Below are positions 1-12,185 of a stretch of DNA of 64,000 nt, piece by piece. A program made the position numbers and the translations under genes. The notes under the pieces are model-generated. The model was given only the letters and a program-made list of their open reading frames with translations, was not told the DNA's origin and did not search any database. The stretch comes from Motacilla alba alba (lineage: Eukaryota > Chordata > Aves > Passeriformes > Motacillidae): NCBI RefSeq assembly GCF_015832195.1, contig NC_052027.1, positions 2,666,001-2,730,000 of the forward strand. Direction: 5' to 3'. The first letter of the stretch is position 1. Every line of letters begins with the position of its first letter.

Positions 1-225
1 AACCATCAACCCTAATCCCTGTCCTCAAGTGCCACATCCATGTGTTTTTTGAACACTTCCAGGGATGGGGACTCCACCACTGCCCTGGGTGGTCTGTTCC
101 AATCCCTGACATCTTTTACATGAGGAAGTTTTTCCTGGGATCTCACCTAAATCTGCCCAGTGTGAAGATGCCTGCAGGAGGGACAGCAGTGCTTCTCCTC
201 AAGGCACCCATCATCCTGTGCTGAG
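1..225 (-). mobile_element. CR1 LINE fragment at the window's left edge
   Basis: The sequence gtgccacatccatgtg, then gaacacttccagggatgggg, actccaccactgccctggg, and the ctgacatctttt-gaggaagtttttcctgg run is the complement of a CR1 3' region. The element continues off the left edge. The right boundary near 225 is approximate. Confidence 0.75.
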
Positions 226-1344
226 GATTTACCACTCTACCACATCAGGGGGTGGGAGTGTTAATGAAACACCACCCTGGAATTCCAGTAAACTTAGGGA
301 AAATCTCTCTAAAACAATTTCATATGTTTGGGAAAACCTGGAGGTCATGTTAATTTTACCTGGGCTTCTTCCTGTTTCTACAATGGCTTAATAACACGTG
401 GGCAGTGATGTCAGAATTCCAGCTGTGGGTCGCCTGAACACAAAATATGACAGAATTCCTCCCACATCCACTCATTCCAACCTTTCTGTGCCCTGCCAGC
501 ACCAAGCCAGGCAGCTGAGCAACATAAAAACACTGCATGGCCTTGTGGAAAAATAAATCAGCACGTGACGGGCCAGAAATGGCCCTGAGTGAAGAGCTGG
601 GAAACATATTTATAATATTTATAATTTATAAATTTATGTATTTATTGATTCATGTATTCCTACATAAATGTGTGTATTTGTAATACACTATGCAGATGTA
701 TTTCTACATCATGGAGTGCATCACAAATACAGGTATTCCTTTTTTAATAAAGGTGGAACAAAGAGCTTCTGCCAGCAATATTCACGTGCACAAAGCTGCC
801 ATCAAATTTGCCTGCATGGAAACTGCAGCTGTGAGGTGTTAAAGCAGCAAAATTAAAAGTAAAGCCAGATTGTGGTTGTTACTGAGCTCAGGAAGCTCAG
901 TAGTATAGTTATAAATTTAAAATAAGCAGATATTTCTAAATTCTTGATTTCAGTGTGGCCAGAACACGTTAAAAAGGCCCTAAAACAACAATGCCTGCAT
1001 CTTACATTAGAGCAATAGCTAAAGGCTAAAAATAACATTGAAAAAGGAGTTTGAGGAGATCTCTTTGCCACACAAACACCAGCATTTCCCCGTGCAGCTG
1101 TGGCCCATGAAGTGTGCAGTGATGAATGGTGTTTAATAAGCACGAGAGCAGAGCTTGGCCTCCCTTTGGCTGGAGTGGCTCCTGTGCTGGCATTGGGATG
1201 TGCCATTGCATGTCCCCAAACGTGCAGCAGCTGGGCTGCCTGCCTGCAGGAGAGGGCTCAGGGCAGGACAGCTGATGGCTGGAATCAGCTAGGCAGAATT
1301 AGCCAGATATGCAAATATATTTAAATGTGTAACTGAGAGACGTG
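226..1344. other. Intergenic, nothing recognised
   Basis: AT-rich sequence with a short TTTATAATA-type stretch around 610-660. No gene, repeat family or RNA gene recognised. Confidence 0.6.
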
Positions 1345-1750
1345 TAGGGTGAGAAGAGACCTTAAATCCCACCAGTGCCACCCCTGCCATGGCAGGGACA
1401 CCTTCCACTGTCCCAGGTGCTCCAAGCCTTGTCCAGCCTGGCCTTGGGCACTGCCAGGGATCCAGGGGCAGCCCCAGCTGCTCTGGGCACCCTGTGCCAG
1501 GGCCTGCCCACCCTCCCAGGGAAGGATTTATTCCAAATATCTCACCTGAATCTGCTCTCTGTCAGTTCAAAGCCTTTCCCCCTTGTCCTGGCGCTCCATC
1601 CTTTTTTGAACAGTCTCTCTCCATCTTTCCTGCAGCTCCTTCAGGTCCTGGAGCTCAGCCCAAAGCTTCTCCTGTGCAGGTGAACGATGCCAGCTGTGCC
1701 AGCCTTTCCTGCCAGCAGAGCTGCTCCATCCCTCTGCTCACCTTGGAGAA
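1345..1750 (-). mobile_element. CR1 LINE fragment (about 400 bp)
   Basis: It reads as the complement of a CR1 3' region: gagaccttaaatcccaccag, ccctgccatggcagggacac, gtccagcctggccttgggca, ctgggcaccctgtgccaggg, aagcctttcccccttgtcct, and then a segment with gctcagcccaaagcttctcc. Overlapping open frames of 100-130 codons here come from the repeat and are not genes. Confidence 0.85.
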
Positions 1751-3194
1751 GTTTCCTGAAGTTCATAAACTTTGGTCCTGATCTTTACATCCCAGAGGAA
1801 AACAAGACACTAACTAACAAAAGCCAAGTACAAGCATATTCAAAATTTGTGTCACCATATTTTGGCTATGCAATGTTTGAAGCAACAAGAACTGCTCTCC
1901 CCTGATCAGAGAACTCTTCTTAAGAAAGGATGGAGTACTTCTCGTATTTCAGATAATATCCTGGGATATTTCAAAGAGAATTTAAATAGAGAACAGGCCT
2001 TGTAAAATAATCTCATCAAGACCTGCACTGTAAAACACTTCAGGACTTTTTGAGCCCCAATCTGTGTCCAGCTTCTTTAAATATCTTCAGCAAATGCATG
2101 TGGAAAGACTTCTATACCCCCATTTGAAACTCTAATCCAAACTACTCCTTCTAATATTATATTTTCATAAATAAAATCCCCAGTTGTTTTGTTTCTTGTT
2201 GCATAAACCCAAACACAGCCCCCAGTGCTACCGAAAATAACCCTCAATACCATTTGGTCTGTTTTCCCAATGAATATTTATAGCAGCTCAGGTGTCAGAG
2301 ACTCCTTTCAGCTGAAAAAAGACCTTATTCAGATTTTATTGATGTAGCTCACGATACTCCTGCTCTTGTACAACACAAGGTCAGGCTGAATTTCGATGTC
2401 ACACTTCATTAAAGTGTGCACTGGGCACCCTTGGCTCGAGGTGCTCCCTGACCCCAGCACCCTGCAGTCCATGAACATCAGCAAGCCTCTCTCCTGCCAC
2501 ATTTGCAGCATTTTTGCAGAGTCAGCCAATCAATATTGGTAAAAAAAAAAATACCCAAAAGTTGCCTGCCCGTGATTATCCTTGCAACATTCCCAACCTG
2601 GTGGTGCTGTCAGCTCTGGGTGCAGCCTGCACCTGCATGCGATGGGTTGGAGTCTTTCTTCAGCTTGATTCACAGCAAAAGATTGAAAATAGATCTCTCC
2701 TGCCTTATCCAGGAAAATAATCCTGTTTGGAGGATGTTATCTCTTAAGCAGAACCCATGAAATCATGGATCAGAGAGCTGGGCTTTGAAACTTCCAGCAA
2801 GGCTGAGAAATTTACATGAAATGAAACCGTTCTATTTCAACAACGTCCTCTCCCTTCCCCGTGAAATAAATAAAAGGGGGAAAAAAAATCCTGAGTTTCC
2901 CGTATTTCCTGCTGTATTCTCAATGCCCATGGAATCAGGTGGTGGATTGGATTTGGCACAATTTATGGTCTGCAATCAAGCTGCAAGCTCAGGAGTTCAG
3001 TGCCACTGTCTGTCATCGAGTCAAACTGAGGCTGAAGAACTTCACATCCTGAAATTTGGTACCCTCCAATCATCGCTGCTTTGGACAGCAAGGCCCCGGC
3101 TGAAGGCTGCAGTGTCATTTGTGAGCAGCGCTGACCTTCCTTTGAGGCATTGCTGGCATTTGTCACCGCTCTGTTCACCCCTGCAGAATTTTTG

Positions 3195-3370
3195 CAAGAT
3201 CAGAGAGTCCAACCTTCAGTCAGATCCCACCACAGCCACCAAATCCTATCCCAAAGGGCCACGTCCAAAAACCAAGTGGGTTTTGAGCTCTTCCAGGGAT
3301 GGAGACTCCACCACTGCCTTTGGAGCCTTCTCCAGGGCCTGGCACTCTGGCAGGGAGGGATCATGGTCTG
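3195..3370 (-). mobile_element. CR1 LINE fragment, diverged
   Basis: Identified by cagagagtccaaccttcagt, then gggccacgtcc, gagctcttccagggatggag and actccaccactgcc. This order matches the complement of a CR1 3' region of the same subtype as the copy at the left edge. A 201-codon open frame over 2785-3390 partly covers it and has no recognisable domain. Confidence 0.65.
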
Positions 3371-3406
3371 AGGAACAGGAATATTTCTGAATACAGGGCA
3401 GCAAAG

Positions 3407-3465
3407 CCATTTATGGGGCCACATCCTTACAGAGCCCATTTATGGGGCCACATCCTGGCAGAGCT
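3407..3465. repeat. Two-copy 29-bp tandem duplication
   Basis: ccatttatggggccacatcc occurs at 3407 and again at 3436, with similar following bases (ttacagagc and tggcagagc). It lies just beyond the CR1 fragment. Confidence 0.75.
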
Positions 3466-4263
3466 GCAGGAGGAAGCAGCAGCAGTGGCTGAGCTGCTGG
3501 GAAGCCCTGCAGGGTGGCAGGTGACACTGCAGGGACCAGCAGGTTCCCACGGGCCACCACCTGCAGGGCTTTCGTCACCTCAGCGCTGTTTACACCGAAT
3601 TTAGGAACTGAGTGTCCCCAACAAACAACTTCCCTCTCCCTGGTGGCCTCAGCAGGGACCTGGGTCATGTCCTCACCCCTCCCTGCCACTGCCACCAGCC
3701 TTGTGGCCGTGTGCCAGCAGGAGGCCCCTGGCTGGTGTCACCCACCACGGCCAGCTCACCTGGAGTGAGGAGACTGAAAGAGGCAGAGCTGCTGCTGAGA
3801 ACGTGAAGCTGCCTGTGCCAGCCCACGTTTTCCAGCTGCAGCATTGGTATTTGCTATTTCTCATGCTCTTAGCTGTGATGGCCCAAGTTGTGGTATTTTA
3901 CACCACTTAATTAAAAACAAACATTACAGGATAATCTTCTAAACCTGTTTCCTCGACCAGACCATGGAGGGAGAACAACATGCAAATGGAAATCAAGGTG
4001 CTGAGCAGCCCTTCCCCTGAGAGGACCATGAGGGGTTTGTCTTATCTGTAAGATGAATGTATTTATCAGAAGAAACAGCCAACGCAGAACGGCTCAGGTC
4101 CAGTTTAACAGCAGGAACAAAACACTTTGAATTGCGAGGCTGAGCAAAAGCAGCTCTCCAGGAGCCACCCTGCAGCCTCTGTGCGGCTGGGGACAAACCC
4201 ATTTCCTGCAGAGGGCAGAGCCACAGGTGAGCCCCAAATTCAGTGTAGGGAACAAGGAACCGG

Positions 4264-4826
4264 GCTGGAGTCAGGAATGGAGCCGGCAAAAAGGGAACCC
4301 GGAGAAGATTTCTGCTGGAGTGCGGAATGGAGCCAGCAAAAGGGAAACACGGACAGGATTCCAGCTGGAGTCTGGAATGGAGGTGGCAAAAGGAGAAAAC
4401 CCAGAGAGGATTGCTGCCGGCGTGTGGAATGGAGCTGGAAAAAGGGAAAACCTGGATCAGATTATAGCTGGAGTCTGGAATGGAGCCGGCGAAAGGAGAA
4501 ACACGGAGAGGATTTCTGCTGGAGTATGGAATGGAGCTGGAAAAAGGGACAACCCGGACCGGATTCCAGCTGGAGTGCGGAATGGAGCTGGCAAAAGGGA
4601 AAATCCAAACAGGATTCCAGCTGGAGTCCAGAATGGAGCTGGCAAAAGGGAAAATCCAAACGGGATTTCAGATGGAGTCCGGAATGGAGCTGGCAAAAGG
4701 AGAAAACCCGCAGATGATTTCTGCCAGAGTGTGGAATGGAGCTAGAAAAAGGGAAAATCCAGAGAGGATTTTAAGCAGAGTCCAGAATGGAGTCGGCAAA
4801 AGGGAAAATCTCTTTGGGGAATGGTA
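4264..4826. repeat. 51-bp minisatellite, about 11 units
   Basis: Starts of the unit gctggagt..ggaatggagc are at 4264, 4314, 4364, 4416, 4467, 4518, 4569, 4620, 4671, 4723 and about 4774, a period of 50-52 bp. Each unit runs through ggcaaaagggaaaa and ends in ggatttct or ggattcca. The units are diverged from one another but kept in register. Because 51 is a multiple of three, long open frames appear in several frames on both strands (up to 196 codons). These are repeat artefacts unless transcription is shown. Confidence 0.9.
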
Positions 4827-7196
4827 AAATAAAAAGAAAAAAAAGAGGAAACTAAGGAAAAACTAGGAAAATTGTGGAAAGAGGCAGAGAAAGTAAAGCA
4901 ATAATTTCTGCAAAGGGGGAAACCGAACTGTTCTCAGGCAGGACTGAAGTAGATAAAACACATGTTGGCATCTTAATGCTTAAGTTTTTCTTTCTTCCCT
5001 TTTCTTTGTCATCGAAGGAAGGAAAGCACTTCTTCTCCCATCTTAGATCAATCCATCAAACAGCAGAGCAGGAAAACCGTGTCAAAAAAGAAAAAATATT
5101 TCCACAGCAATGGAAATTCTTGAAGAAATACCTATATATTTTTTTTGCTTGATAAATTATTTCTTCATTTCTATATTCATACAAAGCACATGTGTTTTCC
5201 TGCTCCGTTGAACAGAGAAATCCTGTGAGTTCCCAGAGAAAGCTGCTATTAGGTTATTTTTCTCTGACTGAAGGAGTTATTTGCTGTAGCTTTCAAACCC
5301 TGGTGAAAAGCTTTGCTGTTCTTCCTGTGCCCTATTGAGCACAGGTGCAAATTAATTTCTAAAAATGTTATTTTGAATGGAAGATGGTTTCAAGCTTGAA
5401 ATTCAAGTGTTTTCTGCGAACCAGAGTGATTTCAAACTGACTTGATAGGATCCTGACGCTGCAGCAATGCCAATTTCAAGCAAAGTCGTGATTAGAAATG
5501 GATCACTGTTGTTTAGCACAAAAAATTTGGCATTCAATAGGATTGAGGCAAAAAAGGAGAATCTCAGGAAGATCCCTGCAAAGCTGAACAGGATTGGGGA
5601 TGGGCTGGAATTTGCTAAGAAGAGATGAGAGACAAGCAGGACCCCAGGCTCGACTCTGGTGATGGAGACAAGCTGCTCTCAGGAAAGCAGAAGACACCGA
5701 AAAGATAAAAACCAGGCTGTTAGTGCTGATTTTCCCTTTAAATTCCCAGGTTTTCTCTAGGTTTGGAGGATATCAGCAGTGCAGCAAGGAAGATCCCCGC
5801 TGAGTGTGGTTTTCCCACAGGTTTTCAGCAGTTTGCAGGGAAGTTCTGCAAGAGACAGGGTGTAAAGCTGCGATCTCACATTGCCACCCTCCAACACTCC
5901 TCCTGTTTTGTTGGGGTGGTTTTTTTTTGTCAGGTCACTCAAATTAATTGGTTTCAACTTCCCTTTTTTTCAAGTGGAAGTTCATTAAAATGTTGAAAAA
6001 TTGCCATCACAAGGAAAAGCACAATCTCCTGTTAACAGTGTCAACCTGCAACTGCTCTGGCTTCTTTTTCTTCTTAATTGGATCTGTTGAATCTCCCATT
6101 CTGCTTAGCAAACGCCTTGGGTTTGGGCAAATCAGCAGGTTTTTCCAGTGAGGGGGGACAAAAAAAAATGATCAGGAAATTCCCAACCATCCCAAATAAC
6201 TTCCAAGATGTGGTGGTATCTTAATAAAGTCGTAGCCTATTTAAAACTTGTTTCTTGTATGTTGAAGTTCTTGCTGAAGTGTCAGGGGACAATCAGTCAC
6301 CACTTGTACTCAATAAACTGGGAGATGATACTTCAGGAATCAATGCAGCTCTGCAGAGATTTGAAAGATGTGCATTTATTGGAGGAAGCAGTAAATAAAA
6401 ATAAAGCCTCACTGGGATTTCATTTCAGTGCCCAATGGGTGAGTTTGTACTTGTGTGCATGTAAAAATAACTTAATTATAAACAAAGACACCAAAGGAAA
6501 TGGAAAATTGTAAACTTAGCAACTATTGACTACTATGCAAAAAATAAGACCAATGTCATCAAGTTGCACTCTGCTATTCTAATTCTGCATTCATTTGCAT
6601 AAAATCCTTGCTGATTTGATGCAGATAATTCCTGGCTCTCCACTCCGTCAAGAAAAATCGATTTGTGGCTATTATAGACTAAATCAACATTTTCCTGGTT
6701 TTTGTTGCCCACCCCAAACTCCACTGCTCTCACAGGTGAGTTCCAGAGGTGACAGGAGCAACGCCTGGCACTGTGAGTACACAGAAAGTACAAGGAATAA
6801 TCTTATCTCAATATTGAGTTAATGCTATTAAAGCTATTAAAGCATTTTAAAGACTTCTTGGCCAACTCACAATTAACACTTCTTCAATCTTCTTAAATTA
6901 TCAAGCACTATGAAAATAGACAAGGTCATTGTTTTATCTGCAATAAAGTCAAAGGAATTGCCAGAGACTCTTACACGTATAATTAACAGTGTGCAATTTA
7001 TTCAATAAAGCTCTCATTTAATTACAGGAACCTATTACACTGAGTGATGTGTTAAGGGTGATTTATATCTCAGATGTAAATATTCAGAAAGAGGCCTCCC
7101 GTAACGAAAGCAGCTGCTCCCTGCTCTCCATCCATGTTCAACTTCAGTCTGTTGGTCCAATATAGAAATTAAATTGGTACAATAGAGAAATTATTA

Positions 7197-7402
7197 AATA
7201 TTGGGAAGGAATTCTTCCCTGGGAGGGTGGGGAGGCCCTGGCACAGGGTGGCCCTGGATCCCTGGCAGTGCCCAAGGCCAGGCTGGACACTGGGGCTTGG
7301 AGCAGCCTGGGACAGTGGGAGGTGTCCCTGCCATGGCAGGGGTGCAATGGGAAGGGTTTTAAGGTCCCTCCCAACAATTCCTCCTGGGATTCTGGGATCT
7401 TG
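7197..7402 (+). mobile_element. CR1 LINE fragment
   Basis: Plus-orientation CR1 3' end: aggaattcttccctgggagg, ccctggcacagggtgg, tggatccctggcagtgccca, gacagtgggaggtgtccctg and ccatggcaggggtgcaatgg, ending ttaaggtccctcccaacaat and attctgggatct. It is close to the copies at 1345 and 27872. Confidence 0.85.
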
Positions 7403-10400
7403 TATTGATACCAGGCCCTTAAAAGCTGGCAGTGATTATTTTGGGAGGATTTAGTGTCACCTGTTGGAATCATGGCTGATGCCTCCTTGGCTTTCTTCAG
7501 CAGTCACAGACACAAGCTGGTGCTGACCTGTCCCAGATGTTACATCTCTTTTTCTTGGTGTCCCTTTCACCAACAGCAAAAAATTGAAGTTTGTCAGCAA
7601 GCCTGTGCTCTTTCTGCATCCATAAATTGTGAATCCACACCAATTTGCACTGTTAGAAATATAAAAGTCGGTTTGGTTTTCCTTTTTCTTAATATAGAAA
7701 AATAAATATTCATGACACTTGCCAATAGAGGGTTCCTTGTTGGGATGGCATTATGCAGTTGTACCTTCCCTGTGCTCCCAGGGCCTGTCTGCCCTGGGGT
7801 TATCCAAAATCCAAAGGAGATTCTGCACAAAGCTTTAAACCCCAGAGCTTTTAAACTGAGACATTCAGAACTGCAATAAGTCACTGCCTCTGCGTGAGCT
7901 ACACCGGTGCTGTTTTAGCACCCGAAGCACAGCAAATCACCCTATTACTTAAGTATTTTCCTCCACACATCTCAGAGCTTTCACAAAAAAGCAGCTGAAT
8001 GAAGCCGTTTATATGTGAACAGAACACGTTTTTCAACATCCATTCCTCAAAAAGCGCTCACTTATGTTATCACAAATTTAAACAACAACAAAAACTTCAA
8101 ACCCAGTCAAACCCAGCGGTGTCAGGCTGACAGGAGTTGATGACACTCATAAAAGGAACAGCTTTCTAAAGAGACATCTCTCTCGTGGAAAGTGTTAGCC
8201 AATTGATAACACAGGTAATATTCAGCACTCCAGATCTATGCTGATGTATAAAACTGCTGTCAAAACCACTGCCTTTATTGACATCAGCATGAATACTTTG
8301 CTCCTGAGGTAAAGACATTATTGTCAGGAGTAGCTGAAAACATTAGAGAAGCTATTTCTCAGTTTAACTATGTAAAAGTCTGTTGTTAAAAATCTTTACG
8401 AGTCCTTAACATCAGAAAAATTGTGGAAGAATCCTGTTCACAACAGAAAGCCTCGCTTAAAACCTTGAGAGGGTATTTCAAGTGGAAAAACCACTGGATT
8501 GGTGGCACTGGTCACTGGCAAACCCAGCTGTGCCTGCCCACACCACATCTGAGTCTCTGCACAGCCCTGCCTGGGGCTCTGGCAGGTTTAGAGAATCCAA
8601 TGGATGGAAATTTCCTCAACTTGTGTGGAAAATACTCAAGAAGTGATTTCAAGAAGCCACAGTGAGAAAGTCAATTCAGCTGCATAGATCTCATCAAATG
8701 GAATATTGCAGCACATCCAGTGTCTGGGAACTACAGGGAACTGTGGAGGGGCAAAACAAATCCTGCTGTGCCCCACCCAAAAATGGATTCATTTTCACAA
8801 TCATGCATTCATTAAATTTTCTGAATTGGAAGACCCACAAGGAGCATCAAAATGCAGCTCCTGGCCCTGCACAGGCCACCCCAGGAGTCCCAGCACAGAC
8901 CTGTACATAACACATAAAAAACAAACCACTGCCTCCCTCTTTAACCTTGCTATAATTTGGCAGAAAAAAACGAGTCACTAAAGACCAAATCTACAAAAAC
9001 ATTTCAATTTTCCACCGAGTGGAAGCAAAACTCAGAGGCACAGGGATGAGCTCACATCCCTCTCCTGCTGCCCTGATGTCCCCGTGCCCCATCCAGAGCT
9101 CAGGGCCAGTACGTGCTGCCCTGTCACTGTCCCCACGACACCTCACCCCACTCAGCTCTTCCCTCTAATGCAACGTGACTGAGATGAAGAAACCTGCTGC
9201 TCTCCAGAGATCGATTCTCCTCAAGCACAGCACACAAATGAATATTTTACAAGCCATATAAATGCAGCCCTCTCCATTTTTCCTTTCCAGTTCTGCTGGT
9301 CGAAGGCAGACACCGGTGCCAATTTACAAAGTTCCCATCTCAGGAGCAGGCAGAGATTCCAGCCCCTCACCAACCTCCCCTTTGGGGGTTTCCCTCACCA
9401 GCTCCAAAATAACACATGCTGCTGTTTGGTGGGCAATTTTGACAGAATTCCAACACTTGCTGAGCTGTAACAGCTGATTATTAAAAATGTGGGATAATCC
9501 AGGAAACACCTTCCTGAGGTCCTGATTGCCAGGGACCTTTTTGTTGGGAAAACTCAAACTGCACCAACACTGCTGAGTGTGAAACCTTCTTCAAGAAGAA
9601 AATCCTCTCTATGATGGTTACATTCTTTAGCATCCAGTGGTCAATAGCTAATATGCTGTACCTTAAACGTGGCTATAGGGAATTAACACTGGGCACCTCC
9701 AGATCCCGCTGCAATGGCCCTTTGCTTTGGACTTCAAAGGCAATAAAAAAGTAATATTGAGATCAAAGCCTCCCAGCACAATCCCACTTTTTGAAGTTTG
9801 CAAACCTTAGAAATTGGAGGCGTTTTAGTTCGCTGGCTCTTGTCATTTTTTTGAACTCCTGAGCACTTTGAGCCACTGCTCAAACTTTTGATATAAACTC
9901 GTGTTTTGATGCACAAGGATCTGAAGATGCCAGGGAATTCCAGATTAATCCATGCTGACAGCAAGGGCCCTCGTTACTTTTCTATTGATTTTGCAAGGTC
10001 TGGGGGAAAAGAGAAAAAAAAAAGCAGCAGAGACTGTTTTAGAGCTTTCCTGTGGCACAGGCTGCATCACACATCCAGTTCTTGCTCAATTACCATGACA
10101 TGTCCATGCTTAATACTCCAAACTATAAAACTTCAGCAGCGAACATTTTGATCAGGCCTTGAAATGTGTACCATTTAGAGATCCAAAATCATATCAGACA
10201 GTGCTGTAAGACTTGATTGAGTCAAATTCCTCTTGAAAAGCAAAACATGGGCAAAGCAGAGAGCCAGGCCCTGAAGTGTGTGGAGACTGTGGAGCAAGAG
10301 CTGTCGGCATTCCTTGTTCAGAATTCCTGAAAATCACATTACACCCCCTGCTGAAGTGCTCAGCTTGGAACCAAAATTGCTTTTCCTTTAGGAGGGATAA

Positions 10401-11985
10401 TCTTTGGATGTGGCAGAGCACACTGTTAGCTCTGTTTGTGCAGGGCACTGTCCTGGGCAGGTAAAGTGATTTCAGGTCTCGGCACTACTCTGAATATCCA
10501 GAGTGCTGAAGGAGGGCAACATCCCCTTCCTGCACTGCAGGGCCCTTGTGAAACAGGCTCTGTATAGCAATAAATCTGTTTATTTTTGTTATGGTTCTCC
10601 CCTCGCTCTCTGGCTGCTTCTGTTTTCTCGTCGAAAGCACTTGATTGTACCATTCTCTGTCTGTTTGCAGCATCATAAAGTGAAATTCACTTCATTGATC
10701 AGAAGATGACCTCTATCCAGTGCCTCTTAGATTAGAGATAACAGCAGGCTGCTGTCTCACTGAGAAATAATTTCTTTGGCTCCTTCGGCTCCTCTTTATT
10801 ATGATTGCTTCCTAACATATCACTTAAAAACTGGAGTGGAAAACAAATGAGGATATCTTCTCCACTGTTTGTATTTTGACTTCCCAACAAACACAGATGC
10901 ACAAACACTGCAGCACTTGGTGCTCTAGAATAATTCATATTTCCTGTGGAAGATGAAGAAAATATTTAACTGTAGACAAACGAGCTGAGGAAAGGGGTAA
11001 AAATGGATTGACATAAAACCTACATTTTTGCCTGAGAGACTTTATGCTTCAAACCAGGAAAAATGGGAGACGTACACTCATGTGAAATTTAAACTGTGCA
11101 TATTCAGGAACAGGTTTTTAAATATCAGCAATAAAGATCATGTTGGAATACATTATCACATTCTGCACTGGAGCATGTGTTACATATTTATAACAAGGAA
11201 AGCGTGCAAGACTAATCATACACTATGAATAATGCCATGTTTTTCCAGGCAGATTTGCAAAGTGTTATCCCAGACATTCCCTTCTGCTGGGGGCAGAGGA
11301 AGCAGAGGCTGCTCCAGCACTCCCCACTCGGCTGCTCAGCATCCTCTGCAGGAGCGCCCCACTGCCAAGCGAGAGGTGTGGTGACATTTAGCTGAAAACA
11401 GGCAGGAATATCTGTATTATTTCAGCTATTTCAGGCCTACTGCTCAGCTCAGGAGAGCTTCAGTTGGCAGCAGTTTGTTCCCAGGGCCCTGGATGGTGCT
11501 GCCTTGGCAAAGTGCTGGGATTTCTGGAGGGCTTGTCAGCCTCGGGAAAGCCCCTGAGCTTCAGTCTCACCATCCTCCACTTGCCCAGAATCTTCAGGAA
11601 TAAAATAAACTGCTCTTTTCATCCCCCCACAACAAAACTTGGAGTGCCGCAGACAGTGGAATGGGCTTTTGACAGCTGACCTTATTATATCAAGTAATTT
11701 ATAATTAAAGCTCCACAAATCCAATTGTGTCAGACACTAATACAGCTGAAATACTACATGGATATATCATCCCAACCATGCCATTTAATGAGCTGTCTGC
11801 CCTAACATGAGCTACTCAGCACCAGCCCTGTCCAGTGTGCTGAGTTTTTCCTCCTTTATGGAAGCACACGGAGCTTTCTAAGGAGGGACAGTGGAGAGAA
11901 ATTCCTGGCTGTGCTTCCATGGGGTGCAACAACCTGCTCCATTCTCAGGCATCTTCATGGAGATTTCTCTGCAAGAAATCTCAGA

Positions 11986-12046
11986 CTGGGATTAAAATCC
12001 CAGTTCTAGTTGGGATTAGAATCCCAACCCCAGACTGGGATTAAAA
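11986..12046. repeat. Two adjacent 18-bp dyads plus a half copy with GGATTA cores
   Basis: CTGGGATT-AA-AATCCCAG (11986-12003) and TTGGGATT-AG-AATCCCAA (12010-12027) are imperfect palindromes with perfect 8-bp arms, 6 bp apart. A third gactgggattaaaa half follows at about 12033. They may be a small decayed tandem repeat or a cluster of TAATCC-type homeodomain sites. Confidence 0.7.
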
Positions 12047-12065
12047 GAATGAGCAGGAAGACAAA

Positions 12066-12185
12066 TGCAGGTGGTAGCTCTGGCCCTGGGCCAGTGGAAG
12101 GTGTCCTTGCCCAAGGCAGGGGCTTGGCATGAGATGATCTTTAAGGTGTCTTCCAATCCAACCCATTCTGTGATTCCATGATGAA
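12066..12185 (+). mobile_element. CR1 LINE 3' end fragment
   Basis: ggccagtggaaggtgtcctt, gcccaaggcaggggcttgg, gatgatctttaaggtgtctt, then aacccattctgtgattccat form the last ~120 bp of a CR1 in plus orientation, including its terminal octamer-like attctgtg-attccatg. Confidence 0.85.

Larger units (their letters stand above)
1751..4263. other. Intergenic, mostly unannotated apart from one CR1 copy
   Basis: The CR1 fragment at 3195-3370 and the 29-bp duplication at 3407 are the only features recognised. Open frames of 60-100 codons in 3300-3900 overlap one another in several frames and look like chance in GC-richer DNA. Confidence 0.55.
4827..12065. other. Intergenic, one CR1 copy and short dyads
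   Basis: Apart from the CR1 fragment at 7197-7402 and the dyads at 11986-12046, no gene, RNA gene or repeat family is recognised. Long AT-rich single-copy-looking stretches here could contain conserved non-coding elements, which only an alignment can show. Confidence 0.55.

Noticed and set aside
2785..3390. Open frame of 201 codons
   Set aside because: It partly covers a CR1 fragment, has no recognisable domain and shows no exon structure.
4127..4745. Open frames of 196 and 172 codons
   Set aside because: They overlap each other in different frames and consist of the 51-bp minisatellite, whose period is a multiple of three. No splice sites, start context or domain support a gene.
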